Source of the DNA: Dolomedes plantarius | Taxonomy: Eukaryota; Arthropoda; Arachnida; Araneae; Dolomedidae | Length of the DNA stretch: 64,000 nucleotides | Assembly (NCBI GenBank): GCA_907164885.2 | Contig: OU015496.1 | Span: forward strand, 168,546,690 to 168,610,689 | Direction: 5' to 3' | In this document: positions 22,905-33,102 of the stretch, piece by piece | Layout of the letters: each line of letters begins with the position of its first letter | How positions within the stretch are numbered: the first letter of the stretch is position 1 | Notes under the pieces: generated by a model | What the model was told of the DNA's origin: nothing | The model's database searches: none | The model's input: the letters and a program-made list of their open reading frames with translations, nothing else | Made by a program: the position numbers and the translations under genes

Positions 22905-23105
22905 TAGGAATTTATGTCCAGAACTCTAGAATCACTCAATGCAGTGAAACGGATTGAAGGACCTGACCAAGATGCAGGACTTCCAAGACCTTGTGCAACA
23001 GACATTACTGTAGTGAAACGTGCAAGATGTAAATATTGCTCATCATAAAATAAAAGACAAATTTGTTGTATTCCGACTGCAATATGCATGTTTGCAAATC
23101 ACATG
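22905..23105 (+). pseudogene. PiggyBac-like transposase C-terminal fragment
   Basis: A short frame contains DAGLPRPCATDITVVKRARC followed by KYCSS, a stop, then KRQICCIPTAICMFANHM. The spacing of C..C, C and a terminal histidine resembles the Cys-rich C-terminal domain of piggyBac-type transposases, and the linker before it fits such proteins. Upstream catalytic regions are not recognisable and no TTAA-bounded ends were found. It lies within the gypsy-like element between the primer-binding site and gag. Confidence 0.4.
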
Positions 23106-23675
23106 TAACATATTATTGTCCCAGTTCCAAATAATAATACTTCGTTTATTCTGATTATAGCTTATTTAGTAGGATATTGCTGGCTTACAGTTGGACTCTC
23201 ATCTTTTATGTTGCAATTATTTCAGGTTATGTTATGTTCCCATTTTTGACAATTTTTAGAGCTTTGATAAAGAAATACATAATTTTACTTTATTAACAAT
23301 ATCAGATTTAGTTTAAATTGTAATGATAGTGTTCTTTTTACCAAATAAATAAATACATATATATAAAATTATAAAAATTATTAGACCTTAACGTTATACA
23401 ATGTATAATTTAGCAAAATACATTTTTATCTTTGGTAAACTGATAATTTCCCTTTCATTTTACAAAATCTTAGTAAGCATCATGATTAATAGGGAATAGG
23501 CTCAAGAAATAAATTTTAAAACTACAAGGTTTCTGAATATTGAAGGTCGGGTCAAAAGTACCCGATAAAAGTACTTTCAAGGAAATAAATACATATTTAT
23601 TAATGGCGCAACAACGCTGGCCTCGATCAGGTAAATTAGAAAATGTGGGTGGGATATTATTCTGCATGCATTATC

Positions 23676-24285
23676 ATGTCTGAGTTAGAAAAATTCCGCA
23701 AGAAAAGCACAGTTAGGGCTTTAACGCCGAAGTTAATGTCAAACATGAAAGTTGTTTTCAACAGTGAACAAATAGAAACTAACGCTAATTTGTAGAATTG
23801 GAGGATTTAAACGAGTAATTGTTAGGAAAATAATCAATTAAAAGTTTTCTAGATGCTCAGAGAGAAAATTCAATTAGTTCTGCTCAAATTGAGAATGAAA
23901 TAATAGGAAGTGAAGAATATCTGGAAAAAGCAGTAAGAACTAGGTAAGATAGCAAGGAAAATAAAACAGCGTGAAAAAGTTGCAACTGATGTCTCCGTCG
24001 ATTAATCGTTAAATTCACACAAATAATTAAGAATTAATGCATGATAATGGGTTAAAATGAATAGTTGTAAATTTACCCAAACTTACAATTTCGAAAGTTA
24101 ATAGACTTCCAAGTTCCTGGATTGAATTTTCGTAGCAGTTGAAAAATGGGATTCATGAAAATCTAAATTTAACTAAGACGAAAATTATCATTAAAAATGC
24201 TATTAAGCGTTGTGTTAACGGTTTTTAGTATTCAGTAGAAAATTACATTAAGAGCATCAATCTACTAACTGACAGGTTCGGTCGT
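23676..24285 (+). pseudogene. gag remnant, DUF1759-like
   Basis: Starting MSELEKFRKK, the frame (with stops) runs through a coiled-coil-like stretch. It then gives VNLPKLTISKVNRLPSSWIE, a basic helix, and ends in a YIKSINLLTDRFGR motif. The LPKL ... W.EF ... RFGR order is that of the DUF1759 gag domain best known from BEL/Pao elements, yet the pol that follows is of Ty3/gypsy type. Either this gypsy lineage carries such a gag, or two elements are juxtaposed; the conserved order and single LTR pair favour the former. Confidence 0.5.
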
Positions 24286-25009
24286 CTACTTTTGGACATG
24301 CAGATATTTAGATGCCTGACAAAAGTTAATGCCGAATGTCTCTGAAAATTCTAAACCTCGTCGTAATTTGAATAATTTCTCCTTCGCTTTTTTATTAAAC
24401 ACTCGTATTAATGTTCCCTTCATTGGGGCTATTGCCATAAATTCTTGCTTATTCATAAAGAATGTAGGACAAATCAGAATCATTAGCCTGCAATAAATTG
24501 GTGTCCCGAATTTCTTTAGACTCTTTAAATCCATAATTGTGTTAGCTATAGAAGATGCAGCAGGAAATTACAAGTTGTGTCACTCTGACGTTTTACTCGG
24601 GCTAACAGATAAGCATTCTTTACACATTAACCTCGATTTTAATTTTAAGATTACGGGATTCTTTGAAATTATGAAAAGGGATTTTATTTTGAGCGTATAG
24701 GAATGTCCTTCTAATTTCCATTGATAGGTATGGATTTGGAGCACTGGACAACAGGAACTTTTCTCGTTAAAATCCCAGAACAAAAACTTCATCGTCGTTG
24801 GTCCCAACATGAGTGTCTAGGGCTACAGTGCCCGAAGCTTGCGTCTTGGAAATCAAACGTGACTAAACATTTCGTGTGCTTCCAATCGTTCGAGTAGATT
24901 GTGACCCTATCTTTCGACATACAAATCTCTTTTCGGTACCTACTTGTCAACAGAGACAGCACTGAACCTAGAGCCAAGAAAACGGGTTACTTCCAAATAA
25001 TAACACGCA
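24286..25009. other. Unresolved part of the gypsy-like element
   Basis: This stretch lies between the gag and protease remnants. Open frames of 62-82 codons occur on the minus strand (24,286-24,534; 24,580-24,810; 24,789-24,977) but I cannot match them. It should hold the gag C-terminus and zinc knuckle; none is readable. A small rearrangement or further insertion is possible. Confidence 0.35.
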
Positions 25010-26032
25010 TTTAGGGTTCCGCAGCTTTGATAATTCTATTTCGTTAGTAGGGAAAGCTGCAGTTAGGGTTCATTACAAGAATCATTATCACAGACACCAT
25101 TTATTTCTTAAATGGAAAAGTAGGTGGAGGTTTCGGAAGAGAAATGCTTCGGAATTTCAGAATTGGGGAGAAATTAAAACACTTTATGAAGGACGTTCTA
25201 GTACATGTGCCTATAAATAAAAGTTATTACTGAAAAAATTCGAGAAAATGTTACATTCTGCAATAGATAAATTTTTAAATTTTAGCTGTTGGTTGTGATT
25301 GAAACCTGATGTTTAGCCAGTATATACCTCAACCCATACCACTTGCTCAAACGTCAAGAATCGAGTCTAAACTAGATAGGTGAGTAGCTGAAAATGTAAT
25401 TGTAACTATTACATACAGCCATTGGTTAACCCCAATAATGCCGGTAGTGGAACAATACGGAAATTTACATATTCGTGGGTATTACATAGTTGCCATTAAT
25501 ACAGGCCTTAATGTCGTGTACTACACTTTACCTGAAATCATGGAAATTTTCGCTAATTTGGCTGGATTTCTTACTTTTACAACGACTGGTTTATCGAAAG
25601 CATACCTACAAATAGTGGTGGTTAAAAGGGGTCAGTATTTACTAATAGTAAATAAGTATGAAAGTCCGTATAGGTACAAATTAAGTATAGTATAACATTG
25701 CCGTTCGCCGTTTGAAAGACAAGTATCGAACAAGTTTCGAAGAGGTATCGAACAAGGCATTGCTGGGGTACAAGTGCTTTTAGATGACGTTACTATTGGC
25801 AGAAATGATAAAGAGCATATCAAAATATTAGAATCGGCTTTGCAAAAACTTGAACAGCATGATCTGAAAGGAAATAAGCAGAAAACTGAATTTTTCTTGA
25901 AGAATTGGCTAATTACTTTGTTCATAAAGTTAATAAATTTGGGCTTCATAAAACTCAACAAGAAATCTGAAGTAAATTTTAAAGTACCCGTGCCAAAGAA
26001 TGTCACTGAATTAGTTTAGAGGTTTAATAAAC
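25010..26032 (+). pseudogene. gypsy-like pol, part 1: protease end and reverse transcriptase
   Basis: The protease tail is visible as GKAAVRVHYKNHYH followed by FGREMLRNFRIGEK (about 25,040-25,180). Reverse transcriptase blocks follow: SHWLTPIMPVVEQYGNLHIR, then LAGFLTFTTTGLSKAYLQI (where family members have a catalytic-region D in place of T/G), then VLLDDVTIGRNDKEH containing the DD pair of the active site, then FKVPVPKNVTELV. Stops and indels interrupt it. The frame is cut by the Tc1 element at 26,035 and continues after 27,527. Confidence 0.78.
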
Positions 26033-26034
26033 TA

Positions 26035-27526
26035 CACTAGTTATCAAAAATTAAGGAAAATTTACAAAAATAGCGATTACTCAAAAAGTTAGGCAAAGAA
26101 TATAAGGAAACTTATACACAATATACAACACATTGGTGGGTATAAAATAGCATAAAAAGAAATCGCCAGACAATTATGGTGTTATAGAAACTAGCATATG
26201 TATACATTGAACAAATCGGATGTGTCAGTTTGGTATAGGAAAAGTACCTTTAATATGGAGTATGATCCCCCCGAGACGCAATACAGTACATACGGCGATG
26301 TGTGAGGCTATCAATTATGCGGTCTATGAGTTCGGTAGGAAGTGAGAGCCATTGCTCTTGCAAAGCAATTGAAAGCGTGGCCAGGGTCCTAGGAGGAAGA
26401 TTGAGAGCAGCTATACGTCGTCCTAAACCGTCCCAAACATACTCGATAGGATTCAGGTCTTTGATCGAGCTGGCCAGTCCATGTGCTAAATTGTTTCCTG
26501 CTCAAGATAAGCATCCACGATGCGAGCCCTCTGCGGTCTCGCGTTATCGTCCTGTAGCACGAAAGCATCACATTGCCCCGGCACAAGGGCTCACATAAGC
26601 ATCAAGGATGCCATCTCTATAGGTGTGAGCATTCACATTTCCACAGGGAAACACATGGAGGTCTGTGCGTCTACCCAAAAGAGATACCACCCCAAACACA
26701 GCCACTGCCTTATCCGTATGCATCCCTTTCATGGATGTGTGATGGATAAAAACGAGTTCCAGGTTCTCTCGAAATAAAAATACGCCTACTATCGCTTTGG
26801 ATACTAAACATGGACTCATCCCTAAAGAGAACAGCCCTCCATTGATCACATGTCCAGTGGACATGTTGACGTGCCCACTGCAAACGTTCCCGCCTATGGC
26901 GTGACGTGAGTGGGACGCAAATGGTTGGTCGCCTCGAAAAAGACCACCTTTGTGAAGCCTTCTACACATGATTAACGTTGATACCAACCTTCCGGAGCTT
27001 ACAGCGAGGGAGGATCTGCGTTCAGACGGAGACACGGTTCTATTCCTTCGTGCGGATAATGACAAATATAGGTCATCGGCACTCGTCGTAGCGTATGGCC
27101 GTCTTTGGCTAAACCTCCTGGATGCCGAATCCGTGGTTAAAAATTGCTTCCAAAGTCTATGAACCATAGACGGACTCACATTTAGCCATCTCGCCTCTTG
27201 TGTCTTACTTTGTCCTGAATCTAGTCTCTCAATAGCTCGCTATCGCAGTTCTTCGGTCAAATGATGCCTGGAGGTCATTGTTACAATTTGGCTATACCAG
27301 ATGTCTAATCTCAGCCTCGTAGCGACAGTTGCCGCCTTGCTCTGAGACATGCACTTTTTGCTCCTCGCAAATGACGTATTCCGACTGCAGCGCCACTATT
27401 TTGCATAATGTAGTATTGTTCAGCACCTCTTACTTAACAACATACTGAAATTGTAAACAGATTGAACTAGTTTTGAACGTGTTATCCCTCTTTTTGTGAT
27501 TTTTCCTTAATTTTTTATAACTAGTG
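26035..27526 (-). mobile_element. Tc1-like transposon inside gypsy pol
   Basis: TA duplications (26,033-26,034; 27,527-27,528) flank ends reading CACTAGTTATCAAAAATTAA and, reversed, CACTAGTTATAAAAAATTAA. The 1.49-kb element lies antisense to the retrotransposon. Removing it rejoins the reverse transcriptase region with the YGKFLHSLS motif on the other side, confirming the borders. Confidence 0.9.
26250..27278 (-). pseudogene. Tc1-like transposase pseudogene
   Basis: From MTSRHHLTEE (27,278) the frame runs through a helix-turn-helix (VSPSMVHRLWKQFLTT) and a 203-codon open piece, losing the first catalytic motif to changes. It shifts frame near 26,575 to give a DDNARPQRARIVDAYLEQ-like second motif and a WPARSKD third motif. 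The end near 26,250 is shifted again in a C run. At least three indels or stops make it inactive. Usual length (about 340 residues) is preserved in outline. Confidence 0.75.
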
Positions 27527-27528
27527 TA

Positions 27529-28352
27529 TTACGGAAAATTCTTGCACAGTTTGTCTACCTGTATGGCACCTTTAAATGACTTATTGAAAAAGGAAGCTAA
27601 ATTTCTATGGAACAGAAAGTTCCAGGATGCATTTATAACATTTAAAAAGGATAGTTCTGCCATTATGATCCAAAATTACCATTAATACAAACGGTTGAAT
27701 TTCCTGAGGGAATTAGAGCTGTGTTGATTCATATGTTATCCGATAGTTCTGAGTAACCAGTGATGTCTGCTTCATGATCTTAGTAATTAACAGACCACAG
27801 ATATTCAATTACAGAGGCACGAAAAATGGGGAGTGAAACGATTTAATCAATATCGGTCAGAACGTCATTTCTAACTGGTGACAGACAATGAACTGTTAGA
27901 ATTTTTCTCCACACCGTAGTCTGCCGTGTATCAGAAACGCGAAGGGTTAATTATGCATTAATTTTACAAGCTTTTAATTACGCTATTAAGTTTCGAAACA
28001 CAGATGCGTGACAGTGCAAGTTTACAAAAAATGTGTTACTGAAGCAGACTATGGAAATATGTCACAGGTAGATGTAAACCCGGTTATTGAATTAGAGGTA
28101 GCAAAAGCTAACAGATATTATGTACGTCTGTATGAATTATATGAAAGCTAAATATCAGGAATACATTTACCAGTATCTTGGAAAGGTAAGCTATCTAATT
28201 TTTTGTTCAGCAAAGTTGCATTATGTATGGACATAGTATGTGTTCCAGAGAACCAAAAAATAATAGATCCAGAGGAATTGCAAGTTGGAAACCCAGATAT
28301 CGTAAGATGAAGGTTTTGGAAAGAAGCTGCTATGGCCAAGGTATAGATTCGG
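27529..28352 (+). pseudogene. gypsy-like pol, part 2: connection, RNase H, integrase zinc region
   Basis: Immediately after the Tc1 element the frame gives YGKFLHSLSTCMAPLNDLLK and FQDAFITFKKDSS, the stretch that follows reverse transcriptase in gypsy proteins. RNase H follows in broken form (HYDPKLPLIQTVEF, then LVTDNELLEFF). The integrase N-terminus then starts (VCVPENQKIIDPEELQVGNP and, one frame over, MKVLERSCYGQGIDSDI). It stops at the LTR insertion at 28,358. Confidence 0.72.
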
Positions 28353-28357
28353 ATATA

Positions 28358-29950
28358 TATAATAAACGGGATGTGAATACGCGAAATCTAAATTGGTAGG
28401 ACCACACAGCCGGTATTGTGAGCAGAATTTATGACGCCTCGTGGCGCCTGTGAGCAGAGCGTCGGCAGTGCACAATTACACGGGCAATAAAAACATAAAA
28501 TAAGTAAGAGGACAGCAGCCATAAATCGAAGATCAAAGCTTAGGAAACTGGTGCATGAGGAGTTGAGAAATTTCCCAGACGAGGAGAGGCGCCCAACATA
28601 ATTAAAAATGCAAACCATAAAACATGAACCAACCTATGAACTAAGTGGCTCAGCCCCCAACACAATCAAGAGGCGGGGCGAGCAAATAGGAAGCCAAAAA
28701 GGCAAGAACCAATCACAAAAAAGAAAAGAAATATATATACATGGTGTGAAGCATTTTTAAGAGAGAGCCCCATGACTTAAACAAAATGAACAAGAAATAA
28801 CTGAGCCACCGCTTGGCCAACGAAATTACGAACAACAGAATATCGCATGCGAGAGTTAGCCATACGAAAGGAAGAAAAAGAGACGAAGTAAGCTGCTGCG
28901 TGAATTAGAAGCATCCCGAGGCAACGCAATTGATGAATCCATGAGAGTACATAATAAATATAACGCAAATATCTATAACTACGGCGTGGCGATGAAAGTA
29001 TGCTGAAATAAGGAAACCAACGAGTAAACACTACCGGAGCGAGATTTGATACAAGGTGCTATGATGAATACGTCGATGACCAACATCCAGTGCTGACTGA
29101 CCCGTGAAACAACCTAAGAGAAACATCGCAACCCAGTGTTCGAGATCCATCCCGAGTTATCATCGATCATTGACTTTTTAGTATCAATATAGAACTCTTT
29201 CGACGAACTCAGTGCACAGTGACTTTTAAGCATTACCGAATTTAGGTGTGCTGGTGTTGCAACGTGAGTACGCGACAGTGCCGACAACCAATGTGTGAAC
29301 AACGAACTGTAATTGTCCGCATCGATCTGTTCAGACGGACCTAGTGTACCCGGACTATCGAGTATCACCAAACCTTATGTGCGCTAGTGGTGTAGCGAGA
29401 CTAAGCAACCGTGCCGGCCAGGGCCCGACTTAGCCTAATTGGGGCCCGGGGCAAAAACTTCTTTGGGGGCCCCCTCTGCTTCACTACTTCAGTAATGAAG
29501 AACTTAATACTTATTACTAAACTTTCTATTCGATTTGGGGGCCCCCCTCTGATGTGGGGGCCCGGGGCAACTGCCCCGTATGCCCCTGCCTTAGTCAGGC
29601 TCTGGTGCCGGCAACCCACGGGTGAGCATTTAATTAATTATATCTATTTCACATCCCGTTATTACATATCGCCTCTTAACCCACAAGGGTCGGCTTGCTT
29701 TATTTGTGAAGATGAAATGTTTATAAATATAATTGAATATATCATATTGGATGATTCTGTATTTAGCTCGAAGCTGTATAAGGAATCTGTAAATACATGT
29801 GTGTAAATAAATTGTATATATGTAACCTGTGTGTAGTTCCTGAGAGTTGTAACCCTTTCACTGGTATGTGTTGAAACAGCTTTGGTCGCGATGCGACATT
29901 AGTTAATAGCTATACGTTCACAGCCTGATAACCCCACCTGGGTTATTACA
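28358..29950 (+). mobile_element. Solo LTR-like insertion (~1.6 kb) in the integrase region
   Basis: The right end is GGGTTATTACA at 29,950. The left end TATAATAAACGGGATGTGAA is a decayed version of a TGTAATAAC-type start, giving inverted LTR termini. ATATA occurs on both sides (28,353-28,357; 29,951-29,955). Within it are a CCAAT-like and TATA-like region near 28,710-28,740 and an AATAAA near 29,806, as an LTR would have. An inverted partial copy of the left end sits at 29,646-29,668. No internal coding region or second LTR is seen, so solo LTR is preferred over a full element. Confidence 0.5.
29419..29604. mobile_element. hAT-like MITE, 186 bp
   Basis: GTGCCGGC is repeated exactly outside both ends (29,411-29,418; 29,605-29,612), an 8-bp duplication. 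The ends begin CAGGGCCCGACTTAGC and, reversed, CAGAGCCTGACTAAGG. The arms contain long G and C runs (gggggcccc) that pair with each other. CAGRG ends plus an 8-bp TSD are hallmarks of hAT. The two overlapping ORFs across it are artefacts of its GC-rich palindrome. Confidence 0.88.
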
Positions 29951-29955
29951 ATATA

Positions 29956-30404
29956 CAAAACTTTTCTCAAGATTATATAGCTTGTTTAGAAACAGGAATG
30001 AATCTACAAAATTCTTACAACTCCGCGAATAACCAAATGTACCTTGGCAGTGGTTACATGTTGATTATGCAGATCCTTCTATGGGGAAGATGTTTTTTGT
30101 GGTTTCGGATGCCTACTCGAAGTGGATAAGTCATGGCAAAGAAAAACAATACTGTAAGCCTTACCGTCGATTACCTTGTAATTATTTTTACTTGTTAAGT
30201 GAAACCCCCAGTCACTTATTTTTAAAGCGTCGCGTTTGTACCAGACTTGATCTTTCAAAACTCTACATCAAATATCAAGCAACGCAGAGAAAGAGTCGGC
30301 TGCTTGGTAATAAATATACAGTGAGAGAATATCTGCAGGAGGAAAAAGTAGCAAGTAAGAGATTGTGCTGGACATCCTACAGGGAAGATGGGAACAGACG
30401 TTAA
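29956..30404 (+). pseudogene. gypsy-like pol, part 3: integrase core and C-terminus
   Basis: After the LTR insertion the integrase resumes: WLHVDYADPSMGKMFFVVSD and AYSKW give the first catalytic aspartate region. The 107-codon open frame then jumps to a C-terminal part (KRRVCTRLDLSK, GNKYTVREYLQEEK), so the second and third catalytic residues are deleted. It ends at TAA 30,402-30,404. Confidence 0.72.
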
Positions 30405-31316
30405 CTTAGACAAAACTTTGACCTACGAAACAATTTTAAAGTGCCCACCGATGAAATATCTAAATTTTAAATATTTGAACAACAAACACTCGTAGTTGTA
30501 ATGAATAATTTAGTAAAAAAATTAAAAATCGTAATACCGTAAAAATCAAAAACTGAGCAGCCTGCTCTCTCGACAGCGTCGCTCTCCCCTCCCTGGGACT
30601 CATCTTCTTTTTCCTTCTCTGGAAATGAATTCTCTTTGTGCGTCGACATATGCTTGTGAATCCTTGTTTTCTAATACGAAATACTTAAAATCAAAGTACC
30701 GATGAAGCCCCACTGATACTAATTGGGATAAATGCCTGAGAACTGGGAATTCAACTTATGTGCCACATTACAAAGAGTTGGCTGCAGATTTACAATGTCA
30801 AATATCGCATAAATTATCAATTATAAGATTGTTTTGTTTGAAATGAAATTTGAATTTATGTATTAAAAATTTATGTCGCATAAATATTTTCCTGCTTAAA
30901 GATTAACCCCATCCCTCTTCTTCAACCTGCGATGCCCGCCGAACTCTTGCATTTCTGAAATATGCCCTACTAGTAAAAAAGGTTGCCGACCCATGACTTG
31001 TAGTATACAGACAGATAATGAGATTTTGCGCAGACATATGGACTAAATGCGGAAGCACCATCCCTCGAAACAACTCGAGAACCAGTGCCGGATATCCATG
31101 TTCCCAAGACTGATCCAGAGAAATCAGTCTGAATCTGATTCTACATTAGATGCTTCTTAGATGGAACAACTAGACGTCAGTACCCCCGACTCTACGCCTA
31201 TCTATAGTCAGCTGATAAAACCTGCTTCGATATTTCCTGGGCTGCTCCGGAGATCTAGTAGAGTATGCCGACGGCAGCAGAGACTGGGTTATTGACATTT
31301 TTTTGCCAGAGAGGAG
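30405..31316 (+). other. 3' untranslated part of the gypsy-like element and polypurine tract
   Basis: Mostly unreadable. From about 31,150 a broken frame (DVSTPDSTP ... LLRRSSRVCRRQQR) resembles the serine/arginine-rich end of gypsy pol proteins. gccagagaggag at 31,305-31,316 is a polypurine tract directly adjoining the 3' LTR. Confidence 0.55.
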
Positions 31317-31554
31317 TGTTGTGTATCTGGCAACAAGCAGATAGACGCATGCAAATCAACTAAGTATGATGCCAACTCGACCAATGAGATCAGTTTCCTT
31401 AAATACAAGTAGTAGAACTTCTACTACATCCGTAGTCCTATGTATGTGTGCAATCCGTAATCGGCATCTATGTTAATAAATTATTAGTTATGTGTAGCAC
31501 TGAATATTTACTTCATCGAACACGCTACAATTAAAAGTATCTTTAAAATACAAA
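31317..31554 (+). repeat. 3' LTR of the gypsy-like element
   Basis: About 238 bases from TGTTGTGTATCTGG to the TTCAA flank. It is uninterrupted and serves as the template for recognising the three-part 5' LTR. The end is uncertain by two or three bases (aataca or aatacaaa). Confidence 0.78.
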
Positions 31555-31570
31555 TTCAACAAAAAAATTC

Positions 31571-32121
31571 TGTTAACCTTTATCGTCGTGATCCGACAAA
31601 TCATTATCATGTAGAAGGAATTATAATTGTAGAGTCAACTCTTATTTCACGAGGTTTATTAACATATTAAAATCTTGGTTAAATACGTCATTTACAAAGT
31701 TTCGTTCCGACGAACGTTAAAAATACTCGTGAGAGCTGGGGCTCATTCTTTCAAAGTCCGACGAGCTCCCCGTCTCCTCTAAGCGTGTTGACCCTTCAAC
31801 AGTCCGAATCCATTCATCCGTTTTTTACTCGCCTCTGTCTTTTATGCCTCCTCTTCCCCTTCTCGAACGACAATCGGCCTTTTTTATCCACGATACGCAG
31901 ACCACCTATTGTCGGTTTCATTGTCCACCGTTCCTACCTTAGGTGACGTGCGCCGCTGTGTTTCCTTAATCATTCTAAATGAGTTCGCTGCCTCCTATTG
32001 TCAAGGGTTTCCAAAGGTGTATGGCTCTCGACACCTGTTTGCGCTCCATTTGATGCTTATTGAAGACGCTATTACACACGTTCATCAATTCCACTTAGGA
32101 ATGGGAGACGAGAGTCTGACA
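31571..32121 (-). repeat. 3' LTR (minus-strand element)
   Basis: 551 bases, nearly identical to the other LTR once the TTAA element is removed. High identity indicates a fairly recent insertion. The plus-strand 88-codon ORF in it repeats at 36,504 because the LTR does. Confidence 0.88.
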
Positions 32122-32227
32122 AACGCCCCTTCCTTTAGAAGTGAAAACAGTCCCTTGAGACGTTTTCACGTTTGAACAACAGTCCCTGTTGATCAGAGGA
32201 TAATGAAGCACTCCCATGGGGTAATAA

Positions 32228-32975
32228 CTGTGCTTTTTAACTTGTGACGGAGACGCTTTGTAGCTACAACAATAACACATTTTTACAAGTAAATGATTCC
32301 ATGTTTTCATCTGCATATGAGATAGCCACAACATTTACCGGAAACAAAAATTACTTTTCACACTTAGCCTTGACACAAAATTAATATTATAATTCTTGCT
32401 CATTTCTTTACTTTAAACCAAACACCAACAAATTATTTGACTACCAATCACTTATCTTCAATGCAAGAATTTCTAAGATAATTACACTTTTGATTCCTTT
32501 TTTTTTTCAACTCTTTAGGAATTTCCTGGTTAAATCTTAACCAGTTAAACTTACATATTTTAATGAAACTTCCCCAAATCTCTAGGGAATACTTAACATT
32601 AATTTAGTTCTTCACTTAAAAAAAAATATAAACCAAGTGTTCATACAACAAACAACAAAAAAAAATAACTATCACGTATCTTATGCACCTTAATTCTTAA
32701 CACCATTATATTTACAAATTTAGTCCGTTTTTCTTAGGATTCAACATTAGTTATCAATGCTTTTTAACTTGTGACGGAGACGCTTTGTAGCTACAACAAT
32801 AACACATTTTTACAAGTAAATGATTCCATGTTTTCATCTGCATATGAGAACACTTAAAAAAACACTTAAAACTTAAACTTAAACCAAGTGTTCATACAAC
32901 AAACAACAAAAAAAAATAACTATCACGTATCTTATGCACCTTAATTCTTAACACCATTATATTTACAAATTTAGT
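32228..32975. repeat. Internal duplications in the gag-only element
   Basis: A block starting cttgtgacggagacgctttg occurs at about 32,240-32,310 and again at about 32,768-32,848. Another starting aaaccaagtgttcatacaac occurs at about 32,629 and about 32,881. They form an interleaved direct duplication of the non-coding region next to the 3' LTR. Confidence 0.7.
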
Positions 32976-33102
32976 CTTAAATTTTCAATGAATTCTTCGA
33001 GAGCAACTTAAATCAATTTTAGAACATTTATAAAATACACAATTACATGAGTTTCCCGGGATTCTTTGGGAATTACTTAAATTTGTGATTCTCTCTGCGA
33101 TT

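Larger units (their letters stand above)
18647..31554 (+). mobile_element. Ty3/gypsy-like LTR retrotransposon, decayed and multiply nested
   Basis: The 3' LTR (31,317-31,554) begins TGTTGTGTATCTGGCAACAA directly after a purine tract. The same sequence at 18,647 opens the 5' LTR. Five-base TTCAA copies flank the outside (18,642-18,646 and 31,555-31,559). Between the LTRs, in correct order, lie fragments of gag, protease, reverse transcriptase, RNase H and integrase. Subtracting the four recognised insertions leaves about 6.1 kb, a normal gypsy size. All frames are broken and no env-like frame was seen. Confidence 0.82.

Noticed and set aside
26302..26777. Plus-strand ORFs of 85-98 codons
   Set aside because: Antisense shadows of the Tc1 transposase pseudogene on the minus strand.
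29401..29806. Overlapping 131- and 72-codon ORFs on both strands
   Set aside because: They run through the GC-rich palindromic hAT-like MITE; open frames arise from its composition.
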